A stretch of 64,000 nt of DNA, from the NCBI GenBank assembly GCA_963728165.1, contig CAVSIY010000006.1, positions 372,001-436,000 of the forward strand, given 5' to 3'. Source of the DNA: Hyphomicrobium_A sp963728165. Lineage in GTDB: Bacteria; Pseudomonadota; Alphaproteobacteria; Rhizobiales; Hyphomicrobiaceae. The notes under the pieces are model-generated. The model made no database searches. It saw nothing but the letters and a program-made list of their open reading frames with translations, and was not told where the DNA came from. Below, one piece after another: positions 35,839 to 45,561 of the stretch. Each line of letters begins with the position of its first letter. Position 1 is the first letter of the stretch. The position numbers and the translations under genes were made by a program.

Positions 35839-36660
35839 ATGCTGATCTTCCTCATCAATCTAGATCGCGATCGCGACCGCCTTAAGCGCATGGTCGGGGA
35901 GGCGCAACGCGTCGGCATCTCGTTTGAGAGGTTTGTCGCCGTTGACGGGAGTCGGCTGGAAGCCGACTTGCGCGATCAGTTCTTCTGCGGCGACGTCCCC
36001 CACGAAGCGGGCTTCACCGCCGGCGAGATCGGCTGCTACGCCAGCCATCTCCGCATCCACCGCCTGCTCGAAGCGGGCACGTTCGGTGAGGCCGCCCTCA
36101 TCCTCGAGGACGACGTACGCCTCGCTGACGATCTCGTCGAGACGATAGAGGCGGCGATGGCGCGCGCGCCGGAATGGGACATTATCCGATTGTCAAATGC
36201 GACGAAGTCGGTGGTCCTGCCGGTGGCGCCGCTCGGGCGCGGACGCGAGTTGGTCAGGTATTGGACCGTGCCGAACGGCACGGGCGCTTATCTCATCAGC
36301 CGCACCGGCGCGATCAAGTTCGCCGACGCCTACGCCAAGCGCACACTGCCGATCGATGAGGACTTGCGCAGACCGTGGCGCAGCGGCCTCAACACGTACG
36401 GCGTCCTGCCGCCGCCCGTCGAGGCCGACGTTCTGGACGTTTCGCAGATTGACACGATGGGCCGCAATCCGCGGCTGCCGGCCCGAGCGCGCTTCAAGGA
36501 TGCAGCCCGCCACAATGATTTTTTCGCTGCGTTCAGGCATCGCCTCGAGGTGTTTGGACCGAGAAACTTTTGCCGTGCCCTCGTGCGCTCGGTCGCGACT
36601 TCGGTCGTCAAGCGCGTCCGGGGCCGGGCTGCAGCAGAGAAGCTCTACCGATTGGGCTGA
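35839..36660 (+). CDS. Glycosyltransferase family 25 protein
   Basis: A 273-residue protein resembling GT25 lipopolysaccharide glycosyltransferases. Family segments are MLIFLINLDRDRDRLKRM, FVAVDGSRL, FTAGEIGCYASHLRIHRLL, the acidic metal and sugar-nucleotide site ALILEDDVRL, and GTGAYLISRTGAIKF. GT25 enzymes commonly add galactose to lipooligosaccharide; the sugar here is unknown. It converges on the sulfotransferase-like gene, whose shifted 3' end overlaps its last 53 bases. Confidence 0.88.
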   Translation: MLIFLINLDRDRDRLKRMVGEAQRVGISFERFVAVDGSRLEADLRDQFFCGDVPHEAGFTAGEIGCYASHLRIHRLLEAGTFGEAALILEDDVRLADDLVETIEAAMARAPEWDIIRLSNATKSVVLPVAPLGRGRELVRYWTVPNGTGAYLISRTGAIKFADAYAKRTLPIDEDLRRPWRSGLNTYGVLPPPVEADVLDVSQIDTMGRNPRLPARARFKDAARHNDFFAAFRHRLEVFGPRNFCRALVRSVATSVVKRVRGRAAAEKLYRLG

Positions 36661-37520
36661 TCAGGCGCATGCACGCGACCGCGTCGCTCGCTGCGAAGGG
36701 CGGACGGCAGTCAACGGGGATACCGAAGCGATCGAAGTCTTCTTCGTAAGCCTGATGGACGAGCTTGCGCAACTCAGGCGTGGAGGAGGCGGCTGCCCGA
36801 TGTCGACCCGATGCGTTAACCCGAATTTCTCGTGGCAGGTTTCGGCCGAGAAGCCGCGACAGCTGCGCCAAGTCCGCATCGAAGAATTTAACCTTGCCAA
36901 TGAATTGGAAATCGACGGAACGCGGCAGAATGCGCGACATGGGAGTCCAATGGCCATCCGGCGTGATACTCGCGGTAGCCGTGGCAATTCGCACAAATTG
37001 CGGAAACGAGATGGGCTGGTCGGGGTCCAATGGCTGCGTCGATCGCCCGCGCATAAGAGCGCATCGTCCTTACGGTGCCACTGGCATGGGAGGAGGGGAA
37101 TGGAGCGATCTTGTCGGCCCACAACGACGTCAGGCGGCCGTAGGGACTGCGCACGAAGGCAAAGCGTATGCAGTTTGGGTTTGTCATGAGGCTATAGAAA
37201 GCGTCGAGGCCCACTTGCCGCGGACCGGGGATTCCTGACACCGCGCGATTGTGAATCTTCGCTGCGTCGCCGACCGGCTCGCCTTTGAGCAGCTGGCTGA
37301 AAATCGCCAGCAGCGTGCTCGATGCCGCCTTCGGCACCTCTGCGTAGAGGCAGTTCAACGGCGCCAGCACGTGCCAGAAATAATCTGGATTGCAGCTTTC
37401 ACGCTGCAGGCGGCGCATGAAATCCACGGCGGCTGGATTGGTGAGGGACAACGAGGCATCGCTAACCCCGTTGGCGACGCCTAAGGCAGCACTCTTTACA
37501 AATCGTCCAATTCCAAGCAT
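36608..37520 (-). pseudogene. Sulfotransferase-like gene, frameshifted
   Basis: The 5' part encodes a sulfotransferase of the family-2 type: YAEVPKAASSTLLAIFSQL corresponds to the PAPS 5'-phosphosulfate loop and FAFVRSPYGRLTSLWADKI to the 3'-phosphate site. At about 37022-37025 an extra C in a run of four (minus strand) shifts the frame; the continuation DQPISFPQFVRIATATA, then WTPMSRILPRSVDFQFIGKV and LVHQAYEEDFDRFG is one frame over. A restored protein would have about 300 residues and would probably sulfate a surface glycan. The conserved LVHQAYEEDFDRFG ending is typical of such enzymes. Confidence 0.75.
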
Positions 37521-37799
37521 CGGCGCGAAGGGTTGTGATGGGTGGCAAGACTGCCGGAGCGAGGCCCGTCGGATTGGCTCCCTCGCACCGGCGCGGCGTC
37601 TCTGGCTGCGGCCAGACAGCCGATACTATCCCTATGAAAATAAGGCCTTCCGATGAACGACGCTCGGGCTCCCTATTTCGGCCCGCAGTGTCGGATAGGG
37701 CACACCGGAGGGCGAGGACGCCCCCTAAGATAACGGTCGATCCGGTTCCGCGGGACCTTGTGATCAGCGCGTAGGGACAGTCGGGACGAGAGTTGACAG

Positions 37800-38922
37800 A
37801 TGTTTCCAGGTATCTCGCTCTTTCGCCTGCTATTGGCGCTCAGCGTTGTCGTCTTCCATCTCTACCCGAAGGCGGCACCGGCTTCCGGAAGGATCGCCGT
37901 TGCGGGCTTCTTCTGCGTCAGCGGCTACCTCATCGCCTACATCCGCAGCGAAGTGTATGCGGGTCGCATCCTCTCCTTCGTTGCCAATCGAATCCTTGCG
38001 CCTCTATCCCCTCTATGCCGCCGTGCTGGCATTGACGCTGCTGCTCCTGTACGTCAGCCCCTATCATGCCCAGCTTGCCAATCCGGCAATTCAGATGCCT
38101 GCCACTGGCCGCGAATGGTTCAACAACCTGCTGATATTGAATTTTGGAGAGCCGGTAAGGCTTCTTCCTCCCACATGGAGCCTGACGACGGAGATAGCCT
38201 TCTATGGCGCGTTTGGTCTCTTCGTTTGTCAAAGTGCCTGGCTGACAAAGGCATTCTTCGCCGTCTTTGGACCCCTGAGCATTCTCTCGGTGCTGCACCT
38301 CGTCCCAATTCCATTCTATGGGCACCCGATCGGATCGGCTGGAATTTTTCTTCTCGGCGCCACGGCCTACCACTACAGCAAGGACCTCACCCCCTTCAGC
38401 ACGCGCAACCTGCGACCGCTTCTGATCATCTACCTGACAATGATGTTCGTAATTCCATTTGTCTCCCGAGGGAATATCCATTTGATCCTGGCGTCCCTGG
38501 TCGCTGCGGTCCTGCTTCCCGGAATTGCTGCTTACGAGGTCCAGTCGCGGACCTTGAGGCGGGCAATGAATTTCGCAGGTGATCTTGCCTATCCGATCTT
38601 CCTTTCGCATTGGGCTTGCGCAGCAGTCGTTCTCTACGCTTTCGGGGTTGAGACATACAAACCGTCATCGGGCGCTTTGTTCTTGCCGATGCTGCTTCTC
38701 ACAATTGCCATCTCCGCATTGCTCTTGGTCGTCGTGGAAACGCCAATCAAGGTCCTGCGCAGGAGGGTACGCGGAAGGCGGAGCGGCAGAAGCGATCGCT
38801 CCGAGCGACTCCCGGCGCGCCCGTGCCAGCGCCCAGCGTGGACCCGGCGCCGCTTTTGGTCCATCAACGTGGCTCCGTCGCGAGCGAAGCTCGCGAAGGC
38901 GCTCCGGCCGTGCCTTCACTAG
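37800..38922 (+). pseudogene. Acyltransferase-3 family gene, frameshifted near its 5' end
   Basis: A membrane acyltransferase of about 370 residues without an SGNH domain. The first 66 codons give MFPGISLFRLLLALSVVVFH, then GFFCVSGYLIAYIRSEVYAG. At 37996-37997 one T too many breaks the frame; the next frame continues LRLYPLYAAVLALTLLLLY, LPPTWSLTTEIAFYGAFGLF and LSHWACAAVVLYAFG. Acyl transfer to lipopolysaccharide or exopolysaccharide is likely. The last 50 residues are basic and do not resemble the family, so the true 3' end may be earlier. Confidence 0.75.
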
Positions 38923-38973
38923 GTTAGGGCCGGAAGCCACGCTCAGTCTCCGACCAGGTTTGTGTGACCGACA

Positions 38974-39774
38974 ATGGACCGACGCATGAAGCGCGCTCTC
39001 GAGCGCACGTTTCTTGACGATATTTGGATCGACAAGCCAACCCCGAGAGGCGACGTTGGGGCCCTCATTCGCAGGCTCAAACCCATCGCCAAACCCGGCG
39101 GGCTGCGCCGGTTCGGCCCCCCAGGTGACGGCGGCTACCTGATGCCGGACGATCTCGAAGGCGTCGCCGCCTGCATCTCGCCCGGCGTGTCGCGGCAGTG
39201 CGGCTTCGACGAGGAAATTGCCGTGCGAGGCATCGACGTTGTCATGGCAGACGCCTCTGTCGAGGGGCCTCCCACGAGCAACCCGCGCTTTCACTTCGTG
39301 CCGAAGTTCGTCGACATCTTTTCGAGCGACCGCACGGTAACCATGGATGAGCTGTGCAGCTCTGGTCCCGCGGCGCAGACCTCGAGCGACCTCATCCTTC
39401 AGATGGACATCGAGGGGGCCGAGTATCGTGTGCTTGCCAGCCTGAGCGATGCCTTGCTCAAACGTTTCCGCATCATCGTCATCGAGTTTCATCAGCTCGA
39501 TGAGATGTTCTCGCGGTTCGGATTTGCCCTCATCGCCCCCGTGTTCGAGAAGCTGCTCACCCATCACGATGTGGTCCACGTTCATCCCAACAATTGTCTG
39601 CGCCCCATAAGACGGGCATCGCTGACCGTGCCGCCCATTATGGAGTTCACCTTCTACCGGAAGGACCGCACCCCCGGCGGATCCTTACCAACGCACGCGT
39701 TTCCGCATGCGCTCGACGTGGACAATGTCCCGACCCGGCCATCTGTGGTCCTGCCCGATTGCTGGTGGCGGTAG
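38974..39774 (+). CDS. FkbM-type methyltransferase
   Basis: A 266-residue protein with features of the FkbM (Methyltransf_21) family: PPGDGGYLMPDDLEGV at the SAM-site start, ACISPGVSRQCGFDEEIA, LILQMDIEGAEYRVLASL (the family DIEGxE signature) and IVIEFHQLDEMF. It probably O-methylates a sugar of a surface glycan, which fits the neighbouring glycosyl- and acyltransferases. A second, shorter ATG at 38986 is an alternative start. Confidence 0.82.
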   Translation: MDRRMKRALERTFLDDIWIDKPTPRGDVGALIRRLKPIAKPGGLRRFGPPGDGGYLMPDDLEGVAACISPGVSRQCGFDEEIAVRGIDVVMADASVEGPPTSNPRFHFVPKFVDIFSSDRTVTMDELCSSGPAAQTSSDLILQMDIEGAEYRVLASLSDALLKRFRIIVIEFHQLDEMFSRFGFALIAPVFEKLLTHHDVVHVHPNNCLRPIRRASLTVPPIMEFTFYRKDRTPGGSLPTHAFPHALDVDNVPTRPSVVLPDCWWR

Positions 39775-39804
39775 CTCGCGCTTCGGCGGTAGCAAGGCCA
39801 AGAC

Positions 39805-40490
39805 ATGTCTATCAAGGTCAGCAATTCGAGAGCGCTGTTCCGGCATATCAAAGGGTTGCTGGGAAGGAATCCTTATGCCGTCCTACGCCAACTCTCCGGC
39901 GTCGTTCATGTCGGTGCCAATGTCGGGCAGGAACGAGAGCTCTATGACGATTTTGGATTGCGCGTGCTCTGGATTGAGCCGAGCCCGGAGATTTTCGCAA
40001 TTCTAAAGGCGAACATCGAAGGCCTTCATCGCCAGCGCGCCATCCAAGCTCTCGTGACCGATTGTGACGGCAAGAGCTACCAGTTCCACGTATCCAACAA
40101 CAAAGGAGAATCCTCATCGATTTGGATCTCAAGCAGCACAAGGACATCTGGCCGCACGTGCACTATACGGCAGCGATCCCGCTGACCGGCACGACCCTGA
40201 CCGCGCTGCTTGAGAGAGAAAAAATCGATCTGTCGAACTACCAGGCTTTGATTTTAGATACTCAAGGCTCCGAGCTTCTCGTGCTGAAGGGTGCCGTCGC
40301 CATCTTGAAGAACTTCAAATACATCAAAACCGAGGTGGCGGACTTTGAGTCCTAAGTGGGCTGCTGCCAGGTGGCGGACGTCAATAGTTTTATGGTCGAG
40401 AACGGCTTTCGCGAGCACTCACGTAAGATGTTCGCCAAACGGCATGCCGGGGGCAGCTATTTCGATATTGTCTACAGGCGAGAGACTTAA
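39805..40490 (+). pseudogene. Second FkbM-family methyltransferase gene, with frameshift and stop codon
   Basis: The gene starts at ATG 39805 and encodes VHVGANVGQERELYDDFGL, VLWIEPSPEIFAILKANIEG and LVTDCDGKSYQFHVSNNKGE, the SAM-binding half of an FkbM methyltransferase. At about 40121 one T is missing from TTT and the frame moves; DLKQHKDIWPHVHY, LTALLEREKIDLSNYQALI and LDTQGSELLVLKGA follow. In that frame a TAA at 40353-40355 interrupts where relatives have Tyr; beyond it VENGFREHSRKMFAKRH and SYFDIVYRRET read to 40490. Two separate lesions make real inactivation more likely than in the single-lesion genes. Confidence 0.75.
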
Positions 40491-40531
40491 GAAGCCGCTC
40501 CCCGAATGACCCAATCAGACCGCGAAAGAAT

Positions 40532-42669
40532 TCAATCGTCACCAGCGGGCAGTCGACGGCTGGTGATCTTTCTAACAAGCTCAATGACCAGGGGGCGCGC
40601 GCGCTGGCTCGCTTCAATGCTGAGGTGCGACCAGTAGTCCCGATAGAGTAAGGTATTTCCACTCTTCATGCTGCATACCGGTCCAGGGCACAGGACCGGC
40701 ATCAAGTCCAGGACATGGAAGTTTGGGTGAGAATGTTCGATATCGGCCAAGAGGCTGGAGAGAGGGAGGCGTCGGCGCACCGTTTCAGCCTTGGAGAGAT
40801 ACCGGCATATCGCCGGCTCACCAATGTTGAACCACTGGCTTAGCGCCATACTTGGCGTGCAGTGTGCATCCCGCATGTAGGGATTGCCCGCCTGGAATAC
40901 GATATTGACACCCCGCGCCTGCAAGTCCTCTGCGAGCTTCGCCAACCCTTGAGCCAATGCGTAGAGACGCGCTCGAGAATTGGTGGTGGGTTCAGATGGT
41001 GTCAGCGTGGCGACGTCATTGATCATGACGAGGAAATCGCCCGCGTGCAGCTTTCGTAAGAGAGCCGGAACCACTGATGACCAGTAATAATTGTTCGCCT
41101 TCGACCACGACGACGTGTTTGTTAGTTGGGGTACAGCTGAGGCTCCCCACGATGAGGTGAGGGCAACGGCGCCCAGCCTTTCCTCCTTCAGCCCCGCGAC
41201 GAGATCACGCTCTGCTGCACTGAACGAATTCCCCAATCACCAGGAAGAGCCTTTCACCTGGCAGCCTTCCGTTGCCCAACATGCACGCCTGGAGGTCGAT
41301 TGCCTTGCCGACGTCACTGTTTGACGACAACACACAACGCCGGGCCCGCCACAACAGAGTTCCATCCGCAGCGCGCTCGGCCAGCAGGCTGCCGTTGGCT
41401 TGCGCACGCAGCACCGGCGCACCAGTAAACAATTCCCCCCGCAAGGGAAATCGCAACGCGAGCATGCATGCAAATGCTGCGGCTGACACGCCAATCCCAT
41501 AGCCAACCGTCCGCAGGCTACTCGGCGACCATTTCCGATAGCGTAAGGGACGCTCAACAAAGAGGTAGCTACCTGTCGCCAACGCGAACATTAGCGCGAG
41601 CAAAAGAGGCGCCGTCGCCAAGCTGACACCGATCGTCCAACGAGCAATCGAGAGCACGCTCCAATGCCAGAGGTACAGCGAATAGGAAATGATTCTCGAC
41701 CCATACGATGGGGCGCAAGCTCAGCACCGCGCATAGCCCAAGCCCGGATCGCAAGGACGCGATCAACACCGCCGCGCTCGCCACCGTCAGCACGGTCGCC
41801 GCGCTCTGCAGCGTAACTGGCATGCAGAAGCATGCTCCGAGTACGATCAGGGCTCCCAAGGCGATCCACTCACGCTGCAAGACCGCCGCGCGCCTGGGAT
41901 CAGTAGAGAAAAAATACGTGAGGGAGCCTATGCCCAGCTCCCAGAAACGCATGGGCATCAAGAAATACGAAGCGGACGGCAGCGGATCGAGCAGCAGCAG
42001 GAAGCCCGTCATTGACAACACGACGATCAGGGCGAAGGCGCCAAAATATCGAGTGGCGGAGCCCGATCGGGCACCAGCCGAAAGGAGCAGAAACATCGTC
42101 GGGTAGAGCAGATAGAACTGCTCTTCGACTCCGAGTGACCACGTGTGTGCAAAGGGATTGAGCTCCGCTGGCAGTTGCAAAGAAATTCGTCGCCTTGGCA
42201 AAAAAGTATATGTTGGAAACACCAAGAAGAGACCAGGCGCCCGACATAATGAGGGTCTGATACTCTCGCGCATGGGCATCGATGAACATCGAGGCCACGA
42301 CCGCGGTGGTAAGCACGCACAGAACGAGGGCCGGCAGCAATCGTTTGATGCGGGCGCAACGTAGAACCGAATAAGATACTCTTTCAGCGAAAGATCGGCT
42401 CCGGTGGCAAGCGAGGAGCTGATGACGAAGCCAGAGATCACGAAGAATACGTCGACGCCTAGGTAGCCGCCGGGTAACAGGGCGCTGGAGAAATGCTCGG
42501 CGATGACGGCAATGACAGCAATCGCGCGAAGGCCGTCGATCTCAGGACGATACGAGTGAGGGGCTGAACTGGCGGCGGGGCTTATTTCGCTCGGCTGGTG
42601 GCGCCCAGCCCCAGCCGCCATCCGGCGACTGCGGCCGGACACCTCTCGAGATGTGGTCAGCAAACTCAT
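40532..42669 (-). pseudogene. OafA-like acyltransferase/SGNH gene with at least four frameshifts
   Basis: Reassembled over frames this is a protein of about 700 residues like the intact one at 22762. Pieces in order are YRPEIDGLRAIAVIAVIAEH, VFFVISGFVISSSL, then (shift near 42355) LLPALVLCVLTTAVVASMF, then (shift near 42178) LPAELNPFAHTWSLGVEEQF, then (shift near 41690) ISYSLYLWHWSVLSIARW, SYLFVERPLRYRKW, then (shift near 41235) IGNSFSAAERDLVAGL and the terminal DYWSHLSIEAS. The catalytic Ser (GNS) and Asp/His (DYWSHLS) codons survive. The start is uncertain; ATG 42669 is the first in frame. Confidence 0.75.
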
Positions 42670-43020
42670 CAAAAGTGCGCCGAACCTCAAAGGCTCGTCG
42701 CCCTACCTCATACGCATATGACCAATGCTGCTGGACCCCACCGACCGAAAACTACTTGATCGTAGGATCTCCTATTGCGCCAAACTACGAACCGTGCGGC
42801 CTTTCTAAGGACCTGATGCGCGACAGCCACAGAAAATGCCACCAAGACCGTCAATTGAGCCGCCGTACTGGATTATGGTGAGCATGAATTCAGCGCCGAC
42901 CCAGTCGCCGGCTGGTCCTGATTTCGACCAGGCCCTGAGGCACCAATGTTTTCAATGCGATATGTGCCTGCCAGGCTAAGGCACGCACGGATCGCCGCCC
43001 CAAAAATTCCGTGCCTGCGT
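42670..43020. other. Intergenic region with tRNA-Leu-like 3' fragment
   Basis: No gene is seen in these 351 bases. At 42923-42946 lies TTCGA followed by a GGCCCTGAGGCACCAA stretch that matches the T-loop and acceptor 3' end of the tRNA-Leu at 35386-35472 in 14 of the last 16 bases. The region is a possible outer edge of the glycan-modification block. The rest shows no repeats. Confidence 0.4.
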
Positions 43021-43611
43021 TCAGTAGGGCGGCGGCGTGCGGGCCCGCTGAGCCTTGGCCGCTTGCGTCCACCACGCGAGATCATCGGCGAACCGCGCAA
43101 AGGCCTGCTGCAGCGCCTCTCCGGGGGCACCGGTCGGCGCGCCGTCGGCGTCGAGCGTCGCCGCGATCGGACCCACTGCGAGCGTTGAGGAAATGACCAC
43201 CATGCCCATCTCGGCCAGGGTGGCGTGCCAGGCGGTGCCCGACCTTACGCCTGCGAGCCGTCCGGCCGAGTAGCTGGCGATTGCGGCGGGGCGCCAGAAC
43301 CATTCCTCGAGAAAGTGATCGGTGAGGTTCTTGAGGCCGGGCTGCATGCCCCAATTGTATTCGCCCGTCACGAACACGAAGGCGTCGGCCGCTTTGATCT
43401 TGGTCGCCAGCGCTTGCATGGCAGGCGGTGCCGTCCCCGGCGCGTGCTCTTTGTACATGCGGTCGAGCATCGGCAGACCGACGGCTTTGGCGTCGATCAA
43501 CTCCACGTCGGCACCGCGGGCGCGCAGCCTCGAGACGATGAAGCTCGCCAAGCGGATGCCCATGCGATCGGAGCGATAGGATCCGTAGAAGACAAGAATG
43601 CGGTCCGGCAT
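43021..43611 (-). CDS. NADPH-dependent FMN reductase-like protein
   Basis: A 196-residue flavodoxin-like protein of the NADPH-dependent FMN reductase family. The FMN loop is ILVFYGSYRSDRMGIRLA, and the family segment around the flavin ring is FVFVTGEYNWGMQPGLKNLTDHF. Members reduce flavins, quinones or azo compounds; the substrate here is unknown. It stands alone, facing away from the cytochrome b gene. Confidence 0.88.
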   Translation of the reverse strand: MPDRILVFYGSYRSDRMGIRLASFIVSRLRARGADVELIDAKAVGLPMLDRMYKEHAPGTAPPAMQALATKIKAADAFVFVTGEYNWGMQPGLKNLTDHFLEEWFWRPAAIASYSAGRLAGVRSGTAWHATLAEMGMVVISSTLAVGPIAATLDADGAPTGAPGEALQQAFARFADDLAWWTQAAKAQRARTPPPY

Positions 43612-43927
43612 GAGACAATCTAGCTCGGGGTCGACCAGAAGGCCGTCGTGCGGCCCATAGCCTTAGAAACCCCCTAATATCCGCATTAAAACAGATCGAC
43701 TTCAGCAAAAATTTCGCGCGAACCGGGTAACGGAGAGCGGCTTGCGCACGAATGCGCCCATGTGAGAGCGTCCGGCGGCGGCTCGTTGGCATGCGATAGC
43801 GGCTCTTTATCAAGTCGATAGCCAAACGATAATGGTGCTCGCACCGTAGATGCGGCACCCTTGCGTTGTTGGGGGCCTGGCGCGAGCGCCATATCGAGCA
43901 GGTGACTGCGTGACGCACGAGACTTCG
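43612..43927. other. Intergenic region upstream of the cytochrome b gene
   Basis: These 316 bases separate two divergent genes. A/T-rich stretches near 43670-43710 may be promoter. No repeat or hairpin of note apart from the ten-base palindrome TTCGCGCGAA near 43712. Confidence 0.4.
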
Positions 43928-44767
43928 ATGAGCGAGACAGCCAATTCCGCTTCGAGCGTCATCTATCGCCACGCGCTGCTGGTGCGCATCACGCATTGGG
44001 TGAACGTGCTGTGCCTCACCGTGCTGCTCCTGAGCGGCCTGCAGATCTTCAACGCGCATACGACGCTTTATTTCGGCTCGAAATCGGATCCCGACAACGC
44101 CGTGCTCTCCATGCGCGCCGTCCGGCGCGATAACGGAACCTACTCGGGCCTGACGACGGTCGGGGCCACGACGTTCGACACCACCGGCGTGCTCGGGCTC
44201 TCGCGCGGGCCCAGCGGCCAGCTCGAAGCGCGCGGGTTCCCCGACTGGATCACACTCCCCACCTATCGCGATCTCGCCACCGGGCGGCGCTGGCACTTCT
44301 TCTTTGCTTGGGTTTTCGTGCTCAACGGGCTCGCCTACCTCGTCTACGCGATCCTCAGCGGGCACGTGCGCCGCGATCTTGCACCGTCGGGCGGCGAGCT
44401 GCGCCACATCGGCCACTCGGTGTGGGAGCACATCCGCTTGCATTTCCCCAAGGGCGAGGAGGCCAAGCGCTACAACGTGCTGCAGAAGCTCGCCTACCTC
44501 GCCGTGATTTTCGGGCTGTTGCCGCTCGCGATCCTCACCGGCTTCACCATGTCGCCGGGGCTCGATGCGGCGTTCCCGGTGCTCCTCGACGTCTTCGGCG
44601 GGCGCCAGTCGGCCCGCACCATTCACTTCCTGTGCGCCAGCGGCATCGTGCTGTTCGTGCTGGTGCACGTGTTCATGGTTCTCGTCTCGGGCGTGTGGAA
44701 CAACCTGCGCTCGATGATCACGGGGCGCTACGTCATCGCGTCCGCGGAGGATCACCATGGCCAATGA
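43928..44767 (+). CDS. Di-heme cytochrome b, membrane partner of a molybdoenzyme
   Basis: A 279-residue membrane protein of the cytochrome b561/Ni-Fe-hydrogenase type. It has four to five helices with candidate heme histidines in RHALLVRITHWVNVL, RWHFFFAWVFVLNG, LPLAILTGFTMSPG and TIHFLCASGIVLFVLVHVFMV. It probably passes electrons between the quinone pool and the periplasmic molybdopterin protein encoded next, with which it overlaps by 11 bases. GTG at 43910, six codons upstream, has a better ribosome binding site and is an alternative start. Confidence 0.85.
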   Translation: MSETANSASSVIYRHALLVRITHWVNVLCLTVLLLSGLQIFNAHTTLYFGSKSDPDNAVLSMRAVRRDNGTYSGLTTVGATTFDTTGVLGLSRGPSGQLEARGFPDWITLPTYRDLATGRRWHFFFAWVFVLNGLAYLVYAILSGHVRRDLAPSGGELRHIGHSVWEHIRLHFPKGEEAKRYNVLQKLAYLAVIFGLLPLAILTGFTMSPGLDAAFPVLLDVFGGRQSARTIHFLCASGIVLFVLVHVFMVLVSGVWNNLRSMITGRYVIASAEDHHGQ

Positions 44768-45524
44768 TCCCACGCTGAGCCGGCGCAACTTTCTTGTCCG
44801 CGGCGCCGCGGCCGGCGGCGCCGCATTGCTCGGCGGCTGCGACCAGCTTTCCCAGTCCTCGTCCGTACGTGGCGTCCTCGATAAGGCCGAGGGCCTGACG
44901 CAAGCCGCGCAGCGCCTTTTCCTCTCGCGCCGCGCGCTGGCGCGCGAGTACCCCGAGTCGGCGCTTTCCGCGCACTTCAAGGCGAACGGCTCGATCAACG
45001 TGAGCGATGCGACCTACCAGCGCCTCGCCGAGACCGGCTTTGCCGACTGGCGCTTGCAGATCGACGGGCTCGTTAGCCGCCCCACCGAGCTCTCGCTCGC
45101 CGAGCTGAGACGCTTGCCGGCGCGCACGCAGATCACGCGCCACGATTGCGTCGAGGGCTGGAGCGCCATCGGCAAGTGGACGGGCGCGCGGCTGGGGCCG
45201 CTGTTGCAGAGCGTCGGCCTCAAGCCCGAGGCGCGCTACCTGGTCTTCCATTGCGCCGATCGGCTCGACGGCGACACCTACTACGAGAGCATCGATCTGA
45301 TCGACGCCTTCCACCCGCAGACGATCCTCGCCTACGACATGAACGGGGCGTCTCTGCCCATCCCGCACGGCGCGCCGCTACGGCTGCGGGTCGAGCGCCA
45401 GCTCGGCTACAAGATGGCGAAGTACGTGATGCGCATGGAGGCGGTCGCGAGCTTTGCCGCGATGCGCCGCGGCGGCGGCGGCTTCTGGGAGGACAGGGGC
45501 TACGCCTGGTATGCCGGCATTTGA
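44757..45524 (+). CDS. Tat-exported molybdopterin oxidoreductase of the sulfite oxidase fold
   Basis: A 255-residue periplasmic protein of the YedY/MsrP-like sulfite oxidase family. The N terminus has a twin-arginine signal (SRRNFLVRGAAAGGAA) followed by LLGGC, so it may be a Tat-exported lipoprotein with Cys28 as anchor. The molybdenum-ligand cysteine is Cys131 in ITRHDCVEGWSAIGKW; further family segments are YYESIDLIDAFHPQTILAYDMNG and HGAPLRLRVERQLGYKMAKY. The gene overlaps the cytochrome b gene by 11 bases, implying translational coupling. The substrate is unknown: sulfoxide repair is one option. Confidence 0.88.
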   Translation: MANDPTLSRRNFLVRGAAAGGAALLGGCDQLSQSSSVRGVLDKAEGLTQAAQRLFLSRRALAREYPESALSAHFKANGSINVSDATYQRLAETGFADWRLQIDGLVSRPTELSLAELRRLPARTQITRHDCVEGWSAIGKWTGARLGPLLQSVGLKPEARYLVFHCADRLDGDTYYESIDLIDAFHPQTILAYDMNGASLPIPHGAPLRLRVERQLGYKMAKYVMRMEAVASFAAMRRGGGGFWEDRGYAWYAGI

Positions 45525-45561
45525 GCCAGCCTTCGAAGGGCGGTTGTATGCGTCGGCCGGA

